A stretch of DNA of 37,500 nucleotides, from contig JAHBMJ010002517.1 in NCBI GenBank assembly GCA_018398765.1, forward strand, positions 48,040 through 85,539. Reading direction: 5' to 3'. The notes under the pieces were generated by a model, which was given only the letters and a program-made list of their open reading frames with translations, was not told the DNA's origin and ran no database searches. The translations under genes and the position numbers were made by a program. Position 1 is the stretch's first letter. The number at the start of each line of letters is the position of its first letter. Shown here piece after piece: positions 9,712-21,152 of this stretch. The stretch comes from Chromera velia (taxonomy: Eukaryota; Sar; Chromeraceae).

Positions 9712-10582
9712 TCTTCTCTCCCCGTGGAAGTTTTTCCCCCTTGGAAAATTTCCAGTGCACAAGCACCCAATCTCCCTTCTTAAAGATTTCTTCTCTTCTC
9801 TTCAATTTAAAATTCGCAAGTCGGGCTGCTCTCTCTCTGGCTTGATTCAGTTGGTCCTTCACCTCTTGAAGGATCGCTGTCCTGTTTTTCCACATATCAT
9901 TTGCCTGCTTCCATGTATGATGGGGATTTAGGAGAGCTGGGAAAGTTTGAGGCTGTTTGTAGCCACCCCCACAGGCTACCTAATAAGGAGCACGACCGAG
10001 CGAAGGGTGCACGCTCGTTCTGTAGGCAAACTGCATCTCCTTCAAATGTTCCACCCAGTTCTCCTGATGATTCGTCATAAAACACCAAAGCATCTGTTCA
10101 ATCGTTCTGTTGTCTCTCTCCGTTTGGCCATCTGTCTGTGGGTGTACAGAGGTAGAAAAGAGAAGCTTTGTATCTGCGAGGAAGTGGAGTGTCTACCAGA
10201 AAGCAGAAAGAAAACGTGAGTCTTAATCAGAGACGATTGACTTCAGAAGTCTGTGATCATACACCACTTTATCGTAGAATAGCTTCGCCGTCTCCACTGC
10301 ACCCGCTTCTTTCCTGCTAGGCAAGAACCATACGTACTTGCTGAGTCGACAAACAACTGTCAGGATGACATCCACTGTCATCCCTCTGAAGTCCATCGGA
10401 GGAAGAGCAGTAATTCAATCCATCGACAAGTCGTCAAACACATCGTCTGGAATTGGGAGAGGTTGTAGAAGACCAGCAGGCTTCTGATTTGAATGCTTGC
10501 TCTGCTGACAGGAGTCGCATGACCTCACGTACTTCTGAACAGAAGCCAGCATGTGCGGCCAAAAGAACCTCTCAATCAGTCA
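9445..10582 (-). mobile_element. Truncated second Gypsy copy (integrase end + LTR)
   Basis: Near-identical to 4172-5302, with the same order of integrase zinc region, core end, C-terminus and LTR. Similarity stops abruptly at 10582 (5302 in the other copy), inside the codons for the integrase zinc region. This copy is less decayed in places: it keeps C-D-S-C-Q-Q-S-K at 10530-10495 where the long copy has a Tyr, an Asn and a TAG. The reading frame still ends early (KMRADALFMDSTY then stop at 9674). Confidence 0.85.
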
Positions 10583-10711
10583 GCAGTATGAATCAACCGC
10601 TTTGACACTGACAATGAGCAGCAGAACCTCAAAAGACGCTCTCTGATCTTGTCGTAAGAAAAAACGGTTAAAATTTGGCCATGAAAGACTGAATTTTCGT
10701 TTGCCGTCTCC
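10583..10711. other. Short spacer, nothing recognised
   Basis: Between the Gypsy truncation point and the ATG of the 533-residue ORF. It would have to carry the promoter and 5' UTR of that ORF if no upstream exon exists. Confidence 0.4.
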
Positions 10712-12313
10712 ATGTTGACACAGAATCTCCTTAAAGGAGCCCACCAAGCAATTTCTCTACTTCAATCGCTTTGGGTATCGCACTGTACTCAGACTGCAGT
10801 TTCTCTGTCCCTACAGTTGCAGTTTTGCATCCAACAGATCGCATTTGAAGCTGAGAGAATCTCAGAATGTGAATCGCGTTTCTATCCTTTTGAACAGAAT
10901 TGCACACGGAAGGACGCTGACCAAAGGGACCAAAATGGGCTGAAGAACGTCACAGAGACTGGGGAGAAGCGAAAACGAAGAGCAAGAAGAGGGAAAAGGC
11001 ACTCGAGGCTTCGATGGGAGGAGATTTTGAAAGAAGAACGAAAACGAGACGCAGCTGCTTCACTTCTCGTCTCTCTCCTCCATGACCCGCCCCGAGTGAA
11101 GCCCTCTGTCAAAGTTACTGTACAGCGCGGCTTTGGTAGCAATCGCCCTTTCCCACCGTACGTAGAAGCCTCTCACACCTCCGCACTAGCCTCCCCGCTT
11201 CCATGTTTGCAAACAAAGGCCTCCCCTACCTCTGCACAAGCCACCCCGCCACCGTGCCCACAAGCAAAAGCTTCCCCCACCTCTGCACAAGCCACCCCGC
11301 CTCCGTGCCGACAAGCAAAAGCCTCTCCCACCTCTGCACAAGCCATCCCGCTTTCGTGCCCGCAAGCAGAAGCTTCTCCCACCTCCGCACAAGCCGTCCC
11401 GCCTCCGTGCCTGCAAGCAGAAGGCTCTCCTACCTCCGCGCAAGCCATCCCGCCTCCGTGTCTACAAGCAGAAGCCTCTCCCACCTCTGCACAAGCCTTG
11501 CCGCCTCCGTGCCTGCGAGCAGAAGCCTCTCCCACCTTCGCACAAGCCTTGCCGCCTCTGTGCCTACAAGCAGGTCCCCCCAGAGTCTCTCCCACTTCTG
11601 CACAAGCCTTGCCGCCTCCATGCCCACAAACAAGAGCCTTTCCCACCTCTGTACAAGCCTCTATAGCTTCGGCAGACGCTTACGGCACTCGTCCCCCCCC
11701 GAACAACTCCACCTCGCCGTTTCTTATAGACGTTTGCGCTAGCGCTTGCGGCTCTCATCTCCTTCTGAAAGAATCCAGCCCCCCTTCCCTCTCAGACGCT
11801 TGCAGAGCTCGTCCCCCTCCAAACACCGCTTCCCCCCCAGATGAAAACATTGTTGAATCAGAGAAGGAATATGAGGGTCTAGAGGAGGGGGAGCTAGAGG
11901 GGAAGAGCCATGCAATAGAGAAGAGAAAGAAGATTCTGAAGAAGAAGAAAAAGAAGAAAAAGGCAAAGGGGGGGCAAGCTGGTCGTGAGAATTCTGTAGT
12001 TTTCTTGTGCAACCAGCCTGTGAAGCCAGCCTTTGAAGGAGAAGACATTTCTTCTTTCAACCTAACAAGAGACAGCTCTTCTCTTTCCCCGCTTCTCGTG
12101 CAAGAGACGGCAGTTGCCATGCTGGACTATCTGGCAAATCAACACGGCTGCATGGCTCGTGCAAGCGTTGGGCCACGAGGACGAATGACTCGTCTGATTG
12201 TCAAAGGTGGAGACGGAACTCCCAAGTCATGGGAGAACACGGTCTTCCAAGCATATCAAGAGATCTGCGAGTACCTTGTGAGATGGCCGCAGGGTCGATT
12301 AGGCTTTCGGTGA
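10712..12313 (+). CDS. 533-residue protein with 17-residue Cys repeat, unknown function
   Basis: One uninterrupted ORF ending in TGA. Residues about 80-112 are very basic (GEKRKRRARRGKRHSRLRW). Residues about 150-318 are nine or ten copies of a 17-residue unit, consensus ASPTSAQAxPPPCxQAE, each with one Cys. Residues about 385-425 are acidic then lysine-rich (EKEYEGLEEGELEG, then eight Lys in a row), which could be a nuclear signal. Residues about 430-533 are non-repetitive and well formed (LLVQETAVAMLDYLANQHGC, GPRGRMTRLIVKGGDGTP, FQAYQEICEYLVRWPQGR) and look like a folded domain I cannot name. The start lies only 130 bases from a truncated retroelement, so the first exon or true start may differ. 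No intron is needed. The 51-bp unit also keeps other frames open, so overlapping ORFs are shadows. Confidence 0.6.
   Translation: MLTQNLLKGAHQAISLLQSLWVSHCTQTAVSLSLQLQFCIQQIAFEAERISECESRFYPFEQNCTRKDADQRDQNGLKNVTETGEKRKRRARRGKRHSRLRWEEILKEERKRDAAASLLVSLLHDPPRVKPSVKVTVQRGFGSNRPFPPYVEASHTSALASPLPCLQTKASPTSAQATPPPCPQAKASPTSAQATPPPCRQAKASPTSAQAIPLSCPQAEASPTSAQAVPPPCLQAEGSPTSAQAIPPPCLQAEASPTSAQALPPPCLRAEASPTFAQALPPLCLQAGPPRVSPTSAQALPPPCPQTRAFPTSVQASIASADAYGTRPPPNNSTSPFLIDVCASACGSHLLLKESSPPSLSDACRARPPPNTASPPDENIVESEKEYEGLEEGELEGKSHAIEKRKKILKKKKKKKKAKGGQAGRENSVVFLCNQPVKPAFEGEDISSFNLTRDSSSLSPLLVQETAVAMLDYLANQHGCMARASVGPRGRMTRLIVKGGDGTPKSWENTVFQAYQEICEYLVRWPQGRLGFR
11158..11665. repeat. 51-bp coding minisatellite, 9-10 units
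   Basis: Tandem repeat of 51 bases (17 codons) inside the 533-residue ORF. One unit near 11571-11580 carries a 9-base in-frame insertion. Units differ by point changes at about one or two codons each. Because 51 is divisible by three, frames on both strands stay open. Confidence 0.9.
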
Positions 12314-12716
12314 TGCGCTTTTGGTGTTTATATGTATGTTTGGGTGTATGTACTTGATTGACCAGGTGTTTGTCTTTATCAAAGTTTCTTTTTTCTTTAC
12401 TCCTTCCTCATAAAAACCAGCTGATCATATTGCGAGCATAAACTTGAACCTTTGTGGTTCCCTCTTCCCTTGTCAAGTTGGTGACTGGATTGTGGTATTG
12501 ATTGCTTCGATTGAGTTGCCACTTTGCCTTCGGGCGGCGTAAGCCAGTGTAGATTTTCGAAAGAGTCTGTCATTAACTCCGTTTTTTTCTCTCATTACCT
12601 CTCATCCATCCTTGCCTTTACTCTCTTTTCGGATTGATTCAGAATTTAATGTATAAATGTGGTGTGCGCGTGTACTGAACGCTTATGTCTCCATGCGCCT
12701 CCGTAGATGTGGTGTG
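12314..12716. other. Downstream region of the 533-residue ORF, no gene
   Basis: T-rich plus-strand sequence fitting a 3' UTR (e.g. TTTCTTTTTTCTTTACTCC near 12387). ATGTGGTGTGC occurs twice, near 12656 and 12707. I see no coding signal. Confidence 0.4.
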
Positions 12717-12860
12717 CCTTAAGGCAAATCGATCCGATTGGCATGCAGGCTTCTTCATCCCCCCCCATATGAATGTGTGTTCTGGGTTGTCCTCAAAGCC
12801 TTGTTAGTGGCTTGGGATCTGGCGTCGCTAGATCTAGGATTTAACCCTCAATCATCATCA
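12717..12860 (+). mobile_element. LINE 3' end fragment (same family as 21.9-23.5 kb)
   Basis: Closely matches 23312-23455, the 3' UTR of the LINE below. Shared landmarks are ATTGGCATGCAGGCTTC, a poly-C run, GAATGTGTG, TCTGGGTTGTC and CAAAGCCTTGTTAGTGGCTT, followed by a short simple-repeat tail (TCAATCATCATCA). Truncated at the 5' end, as expected for target-primed reverse transcription. Confidence 0.8.
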
Positions 12861-12899
12861 CTAGTACATGCTACCCACGAAAAGTGCGTCCGCGCCGCC
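12861..12899 (-). mobile_element. Gypsy LTR scrap
   Basis: About 39 bases (CTAGTACATGCTACCCACGA, AAAGTGCGTCCGCG) match the start of the Gypsy LTR at 4400-4434 and 9673-9708. It begins exactly where the LINE tail ends. Confidence 0.6.
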
Positions 12900-14485
12900 A
12901 CTACTTCATACAAATGCTACAATGTTTATGTAAGTGTGCACTGTATCGCGCTATCTCAAGGCTCCCGAACCACCATAACACTGAGCTGCCCTCCGAGGCG
13001 AAATGTATATTAACTCAGCTTGATTCCACGAATTAACCTCACGGAATTTACCTCACGGAATTAACCAAGCGGTGACATCGATCCCCCTCCTAAAAAATTG
13101 AGTGATCGCGCAATATCAGGGCCTCTTGGTTAATCTCAGCAAAGCTGAACTGCCCCCCGAGGCGATATATAGCTCGCAGGTCAATTCATAAACTCAAGTC
13201 TAGTATCACAACCTCCGTGAACCTAAGGACTACTTGAAAGAGTATAATCAAGATGATCGATATCTGCAGTATTGTTTTTCAAGAGACCGTCCGCACGTAT
13301 CTATATGTGCAGCACTGATAGTAAAGACACTGTCCTACACTGCCCATAATGCGGCTTAGATTCCTAGCTAAAAACGTAGAAAAAATCCCGTAAAATCAAG
13401 TAAAATTCTAGCTTACATAATCCTGTATAATTCTAACCTAAAATCCTATAAAATCCTGGCTACTTGCAGGGTAACACAGAAATAGTCATAATATAAATTT
13501 TATATTGTCCTAAGACAACTTAAAACAGGATATTATCGATGCTTAATTTAGATATTGATTGCTTTTTATAATTAATGGGATGTTGAAAATGTATGCAACA
13601 GAGAAGGGCTGGAGAAAGACCAGCTGAAGGTCTTATACGTGAGGCTTTCACATTTGAGGCCGCGACGCCCATTCGCGTGCACAGCCACCCGCATTCCAAG
13701 AAGCGAAGCTGAGCCAGCGAACGATCCGGACTCAAACGATTCCGGATGGGGCGGGCGGGCCGGGTACATTTTCGACCGCACCATCAACAGACGAACTCAT
13801 CGAGCATGATCAAGCCGACTGACTGCCCGACTCGAAAATTCATTCTGTCTGCATGTGTGCATGCATATCTGCAGCCGTCGTTACAGCCTTTACTTTAAAA
13901 GCCTCTCTACCCCCAACCGACCAAAGTGGTCAGGGCCTTTCTATCGACCGCACCGGAGTCTCCTCACTTTCTTTCTTGTGTCTGCGGTCAGGTCTGTCTA
14001 TCTGTGAGACCTCCCTCTCTGCACTCTCCTGCTCCTCCAATTTTTTCTTTTTTCATTTTTAACCCCCTCATCTCGCCCGCCAGAGGGACAAGAGGGACAG
14101 GTCCCAATTCAAAGAAACCTCTGGAAAGATCAAAACAGCTGATGGAGACAGACTGGTCGCACCCCCCTTAAAACACTGGAAGGCAGCTGCAAGCATGCAC
14201 CCTTTCACCACCCTCCTCCTTTCTTTCGATACAGCCGCATGGCGGCAGATAGATACATCTACACCCGGCCCCCTCCAGCTCCCTCAGTGACAACACATCG
14301 ATCAGCCAACCACACCTCCCTCCTCTCTTTCAAAACTGGAGGGAAAGCCACGCCATCTGAGAGGAGAGGAAAACGTCCAACCCTCCCTTCTCTCCTGCCT
14401 GCTCTCTCTGTCTGATACAAGGAGGCCTTCCCCCCTCTTTCCTTTCCACTCTGCATCCATCCTTCAGCATCTGGTGCTCTCTCTT
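12900..14485. other. Repeat-bearing intergenic region
   Basis: No convincing gene. A diverged direct repeat of about 75 bp lies at 12945-13018 and 13105-13180 (sharing GAGCTGCCCTCCGAGGCG-like sequence). A 14-bp unit GAATTAACCTCACG is repeated three times near 13030-13066. A/T-rich AAAATCCT-type degenerate repeats lie at 13365-13460. From about 13900 the plus strand is pyrimidine-rich; it would be the 3' flank of the minus-strand plastid-protein gene. Confidence 0.5.
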
Positions 14486-16635
<2,150 letters not shown>

Positions 16636-17130
16636 ATGAGCGCTCCCGAGCAGAGGAACCAGGTTTTTGTCGCATGCTACATGCGATTTGACTACAAACC
16701 AGGACACTGCGACTCGGATGTCATCGGCATCTTCTCCACCTTTGACGCGGCCTTGATGGCAGCTCTGGAGGAAAGCAGTGTCAAAGTGATAGAGGACAGG
16801 ATGCCTACAGAGCCTCCAAAGACTGAGACGGAGCTGAAGGATGTGCTCTCTCGGGGGGCGTGCGTTTGGGCCTTCAAATGGGGCGAAGAGACTCAGTTTT
16901 GGGATGGGGAAGACTTGGGGTCGATGTTGTTCACGATCAGGAAGTGTGCCCTGCCTGACCCCAAACAGAGCGGCCCAGGCAAAAACGAAGGCGAAGTTGA
17001 GAGCAGAACAGGCCCTGAGGAGACACAAAGAAGCACCGAAGAGAGGGATGGGTCTGAAGGGGAGACTAGGGGTGCTCAGCCTTCAAAAGGGGAAGGCCAG
17101 GGTCCCAGCAAAGTAGCTCGAGTCGAGTAG
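16636..17130 (+). CDS. 164-residue acidic protein, unknown function
   Basis: Intronless ORF, TAG stop. I chose the ATG that gives MSAPEQRNQVFVACYMRFDY; an upstream in-frame ATG at 16594 would add 14 residues. Residues 1-105 look like a compact alpha/beta domain: a hydrophobic strand (VFVACYMRF), then DVIGIFSTFDAALMAALEES, then CVWAFKWGEETQFWDGEDLG. The pattern of a strand, a G-x-F-x-T-x-x-A-A helix and later strands is common in small proteins of unclear role in algae and large viruses. Residues 106-164 are a disordered, Glu/Gly/Ser-rich tail (e.g. GPEETQRSTEERDGSEGETR). No signal peptide or membrane segment, so probably cytosolic or nuclear. Divergent from the plastid-protein gene. Confidence 0.55.
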   Translation: MSAPEQRNQVFVACYMRFDYKPGHCDSDVIGIFSTFDAALMAALEESSVKVIEDRMPTEPPKTETELKDVLSRGACVWAFKWGEETQFWDGEDLGSMLFTIRKCALPDPKQSGPGKNEGEVESRTGPEETQRSTEERDGSEGETRGAQPSKGEGQGPSKVARVE

Positions 17131-18167
17131 TATCAGAGAGTGCATGCACATTGAGTGCGCAAGTGAACTCGCTTGCCGAGTAAGTGAGCTTCCGACTTCG
17201 ATCTGGTCTGTTTGCTTGCTTCTCACCTAAATTTTTAGCCCCTGCATGTCAGTGTGCTGATCTGACAAGAATCTCCAGCTCTTGCGCTCCAGCTCTTGCG
17301 GGAGGGACCCTGGCTCTGTTCCCTTTTGGTTTGCGACTGAGGTGATTTGTCCTCATCTGTGCTTGAAGACAGGGTCCGGTTGTATGCCAATGTTTGGAAT
17401 GACGTTGTGCGACTACATGACTGATAGTAAAACTCCTGCTGCGCTCTGATTCAGGAATACGTGCAGGCCCTGCAGAGATGATACATGGCGATCATGCATG
17501 GTGTGAGTCAGCAACAGGTTTATTATGCTCAGACCTGGGCTCAGACTGGTCTTTGCCCAGGATTCCCGGGCCGGGAAAAGTCTCTTTTCTTTGCCGGATT
17601 GAAGATGATTTGTGTTATGATCCATGCAACAACGCGAGGCATGCCGGAGTCACACGCTGCCGGGGCCGATATACAGGAATACACCCTCACAGTCACGCGA
17701 AACTGTGTGGCCCGCCGAAACACGAATAAAGTGACCGATCCGAGGTCCGATCGAATGAGTCATCGATTATATATAGTCATCGCCGACTCATTGGCCTGAT
17801 GCTAAGTGAAAGTAGATCATGAAAAGAATATGAAAAGAGGAAAGCCTCCCTTGGAGAGGAACTCACATACAATAGACAGAGAAGTGACAGACTTATACGT
17901 GTTAACTCGGAGACCAGATCATTCAACATTATCTAGAGGTTATAGCTAGGGTTATAGTAATTCTGCTGGGTGACAATAGATTGAAACCTAGGATTGAAAC
18001 TCATTGAAGGCTAATTAGTAGGTTAAATTAAGTTGAATCTAATTAATTAAGTTGACATACTAGAAATGATAAAAACATTAGTGAGAGCTTCAAAAAGTAA
18101 TGAACAAATGTGAACAAAACATTTGAAAGGGAAACAATCTTTAATGCGATTCTTTATATAATGTCTA
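17131..18167. other. Intergenic, increasingly AT-rich; no gene seen
   Basis: Short open frames only. AT-rich from about 17750 up to the mini-LTR element. The last five bases of interest, GTCTA at 18163-18167, form the left target-site duplication of that element. Confidence 0.5.
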
Positions 18168-18501
18168 CCGTAGTATTGTGAGGCGAGGCACGGGGCCGGC
18201 CAACCCCGGGCTGAGCCAAACTGGCACGCCCTACCGCCGTTGGGACCCACACGGCTCACAGCACACGTACGCAGGCTCATGGGGGCGCCGCCATGGCAGT
18301 CTGTATTGGAAGAGAAATAATATGCAGACGGGAGTAATTAACGTACGACAAATAGAATTAAATAGAAAAGCATGCATTTGTCCTATCAGACGTTGACTGT
18401 AAGAAAGCAACCGCACTGTCAGTCCTTCCGTAAGTAGGATGAGTCAAGTCTCTGAGCTAAGCTAGAACTAGCTTAGGAGGTGGGGAACCAAGCTTCCCTA
18501 C
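18168..18501 (+). repeat. 5' LTR of the chromodomain mini-element
   Basis: 334 bp, from CCGTAGTATTGTGAGG to TTCCCTAC. Short inverted ends GTAG/CTAC replace the usual TG/CA. It contains the ATG (18480) of the chromodomain ORF. Confidence 0.8.
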
Positions 18502-18941
18502 GTGGGGCATTTAAAGTGGGGGATTATGTCTTGATCCACCGTTCGTGGTGGGCCACTTCTGCCCGACCCGATGTGCCCGTGTACGCACGAAAGTTGGACG
18601 CCCTCTGGTTTGGGCCGTTTGAAGTCATGAAGTTTGACAAATCGAAAGACAACCTAGAAGTTGCTCTGCCCGCAGGGAGTCGAAAGCACCCTGAAGTGCA
18701 CACCTTCCTGTGCAAACCCTACCATTCCGAAGGACGTCGGGGACGCCCGCCAGTCCGTCAGCCTGCCTGGGCAGAAGAAGAGTACGAAGTCGAAAAAGTC
18801 CTTGCCGTCCGAGGCAGGGGACGAGGGAAACAGTTCTTGGTTCAGTGGGTGGGTTACGAAGAAAGTGAAGCCACCTGGGAGCCAGCCTCCAATCTGAGGA
18901 ACGCGCGACAGAAGGTGAACGAATTCTTAAGCCGGCATTAG
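18480..18941 (+). CDS. Integrase C-terminus + chromodomain protein (153 aa)
   Basis: Intact ORF with its ATG in the 5' LTR, 22 bases before the LTR end. Residues 8-82 are the integrase C-terminal domain: [11 protein letters not shown], then LWFGPFEVM (the G-P-F/Y motif), then [11 protein letters not shown]. Residues 101-153 are a chromodomain: [30 protein letters not shown] and NEFLSRH, with aromatic-cage candidates Y102, W123 and Y126 and the conserved W-E-P. In chromoviruses this module guides integration by binding histone-tail methyl marks. Here no catalytic core is attached. The LTR could drive it as a free protein. After the TAG stop the same frame stays open for about 107 more codons into the 3' LTR; I treat this as chance. 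Confidence 0.8.
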   Translation: MGNQASLRGAFKVGDYVLIHRSWWATSARPDVPVYARKLDALWFGPFEVMKFDKSKDNLEVALPAGSRKHPEVHTFLCKPYHSEGRRGRPPVRQPAWAEEEYEVEKVLAVRGRGRGKQFLVQWVGYEESEATWEPASNLRNARQKVNEFLSRH

Positions 18942-19033
18942 TCAGTTAAGTCCCAGGACCAGTTAACCACAGAAAAGAGACCCGTCAATGACTTTGCAAA
19001 GCGCGTGGGGGCACACGCTCAGGGGAGGGGGGC

Positions 19034-19367
19034 ACGTAGTATTGTGAGGCGAGGCACGGGGCCGGCCAACCCCGGGCTGAGCCGAACTGGCGCGCCCTAC
19101 CGCCGTTGGGACCCACACGGCTCACAGCACACGTACGCAGGCTCATGGAGGCACCGCCATGGCAGTCTATATTGGAAGAGAAATAATATGCAGACGGGAG
19201 TAATTAACGTACGACAAATAGAATTAAATAGAAAAGCATGTATTTGTCCTATCAGACGTTGACTGTAAGAAAGCAACCGCACTGTCAGTTCTTCCGTAAG
19301 TAGGATGAGTCAAGTCTCTGAGCTAAGCTAGAACTAGCTTAGGAGGTGGGGAACCAAGCTTTCCTAC
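19034..19367 (+). repeat. 3' LTR of the chromodomain mini-element
   Basis: 334 bp copy of 18168-18501, directly after the polypurine tract at 19021-19032. Followed by the GTCTA duplication and a short GATAG repeat (19374-19391). Confidence 0.8.
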
Positions 19368-19780
19368 GTCTATGATAGGATAGGATAGGATTTTATATTC
19401 TGGAAATCCCCACGGTGACGGCGCGGTCCACTGCTAGCTAGATTGCTAGGTATCGGCTTGATAATGTACCGATGTGGTTTTGCCTAATCACACTAGTGAC
19501 ACGACCTAGTGTATGCTAGAGTGCATGTAAAAACTATAAAAGAATGTCCAGTGGAATGTCCTGGAATGTCCGGCCAGTGAAAAAGTCTAAAAAAGTCCAG
19601 TTACCGGACATTTTGATTTACCTTTTTGAAAAGTTAACTTGCTATTTTGAAAAAGTCTTGTTGGTGAATCTCGAGAAGTATGTGGAGCATAAAGCTGAAA
19701 ATTGATGTACAAAGCGGGCTTAAAGCACGTATAAGCAAACATTAACTTTTAAAGGCCTTTGCCAATTATTTTTGATAACT

Positions 19781-19953
19781 CGAGTCTTCTATTGCCACCT
19801 CCAACGCGCATGCTGCTCGTGAGCTCACCAAGCGAGCACTTCAGGGGATCTCGCGCTTAGCCTTATCTCTAGAGTTGAGTGATTGACAATCTCTGGCATG
19901 AACATGGGCTGCTGGGAGCACGGCTCCACTCTAGCAAAGCCAACATCATTCAT
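19781..19953 (+). repeat. Left arm of a 173-bp inverted repeat
   Basis: Reverse complement of 20607-20779 with 8 mismatches (about 95% identity). Starts CGAGTCTTCTATTGCCACCT and ends near CAACATCATTCAT. Confidence 0.85.
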
Positions 19954-20606
19954 TCATTCATTTAACTATAATTAATTAAAAAATGTCCGGTTGTCAAAAA
20001 TGGTAAGTTAAAAGGGCAACTTACCGGAATCACGGTTAATCAGGGTCTACGGCCGGACCTAAAATCGGAGTGTGTACCCAGACACACTCCAACAGGTATT
20101 GACCCACGGTTTGGGTAGTACTGTATGGCCTAGATTGGCCCCGGTATATAGGTGTATTAGCTTAGATTTGGCTATGTCAGTTGGCTATCACTGTTTGTCT
20201 CTCATATCTGCCTGTGTCTACCGTTATTTATGCGCAGTACTATCACTTTATACATAAGGGATCGATAAAGATCAAGTGAAATATAGTTTTTATATTGTTT
20301 TTCACGATACACGTCACTATTATACATTGCGACTAACTGCGATTCCTTTTGGATAACTATGTCGAAGCAATATTGATGTAGCTTTTTTTTTCATTGTATT
20401 TCATTGTTTTCCATTGTTAATGATTTTCATTGTTGCATGTAGCTCTTTTCTTGGCAGGTTGGCTTTTCGTTTGTGCTTAGAGTCTGTCCTACATGGCCCG
20501 GCCAGGCCCATGGCATGCCCATAGCCTTATACTTTCGACGTTATTCGACGTCCGCATTCCCGCGCGGCCGCGCGCGGCGACGCCAAAAGCTAAAATAAAA
20601 ACTTAT

Positions 20607-20779
20607 ATGAATGAAGTTGGCTTTGCTAGAGTGGAGCCGTACTCCGAGCAGCCCATGTTCATGCCAGAGATCGTTAATCACTCAGCTCTAGAGATAAGGC
20701 TAAGCGCGAGATCCCCTGAAGTGCTCGCTTAGTGAGCTCACGAGCAGTATGCGCGTTGGAGGTGGCAATAGAAGACTCG
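20607..20779 (-). repeat. Right arm of the 173-bp inverted repeat
   Basis: Inverted copy of 19781-19953. The 653-base interval between the arms has no ORF of note. Confidence 0.85.
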
Positions 20780-21152
20780 AACAGAAGAAGAAAAGGTCGC
20801 GTTCACACAGAAACAGGCGTGCATAGTGAGTAACAAAGATCGCAAACGGCTCTGCATGCTTCATACAGATCGACTTGTAAAGCCAAAAGCATATTATACT
20901 CCTGCATGCACGATGTTGTATGATGTAGCATGATGTCACCTCTGTTACGCTTCTTCGATATGCTCTCATATGTGGGGACGCAACATGCATAATAAAACCC
21001 TCGATCATTCTTCTTTGACATGCCGGAGCGAAGCAATTTGGGTGGAAAAGCTGTGATACTAAAGTGAAAAAGGCGGGTCGCAGGACTCGAATTCGGGGCT
21101 GATTACCTGCCTGGTAGTCATACGCTACATAAACTGAAGTTACTGAACTATC

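Larger units (their letters stand above)
18168..19367 (+). mobile_element. 1.2-kb chromodomain-only LTR element
   Basis: Two LTRs of 334 bp (18168-18501, 19034-19367) enclose 532 bp. A 5-bp target-site duplication GTCTA flanks the whole (18163-18167 and 19368-19372), so it looks like one integration event. A purine tract AGGGGAGGGGGG lies immediately before the 3' LTR. The inside has no primer-binding site, gag, protease or RT. It is the last part of a chromovirus pol: integrase C-terminus plus chromodomain. The LTRs differ at about nine positions, eight of them transitions, giving roughly 97% identity. It is either a deletion derivative or a non-autonomous family that keeps one domain. Confidence 0.8.
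19368..21144. other. AT-rich region with inverted repeats; no gene
   Basis: No coding signal. It contains TGTCCGG/CCGGACA-type repeats near 19550-19620 and 19983-20030, the inverted pair listed separately, a TTTTCATTG repeat near 20385-20435 and the 14-bp palindrome CGCGCGGCCGCGCG at 20561-20574, identical to that at 3823-3836. Confidence 0.5.

Noticed and set aside
11173-11742. Overlapping 157- and 179-codon frames in the 51-bp minisatellite
   Set aside because: A 51-bp period keeps several frames open. The plus frame with the non-repetitive C-terminal domain is the better gene.
18178-18396. Short frame in the mini-element LTRs (also 19005-19262)
   Set aside because: Lies in LTR sequence present twice and lacks protein features. 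The second follows the chromodomain stop in frame but reads into the LTR.
21065-21152. tRNA-like sequence on the minus strand (GAATTCGAGTCC as a B box, GATAGTTCAGT as an A box, then TTTTT)
   Set aside because: No acceptor stem, D arm or T arm pairs properly and the box spacing is off. At best a decayed SINE head, now split by the MITE.
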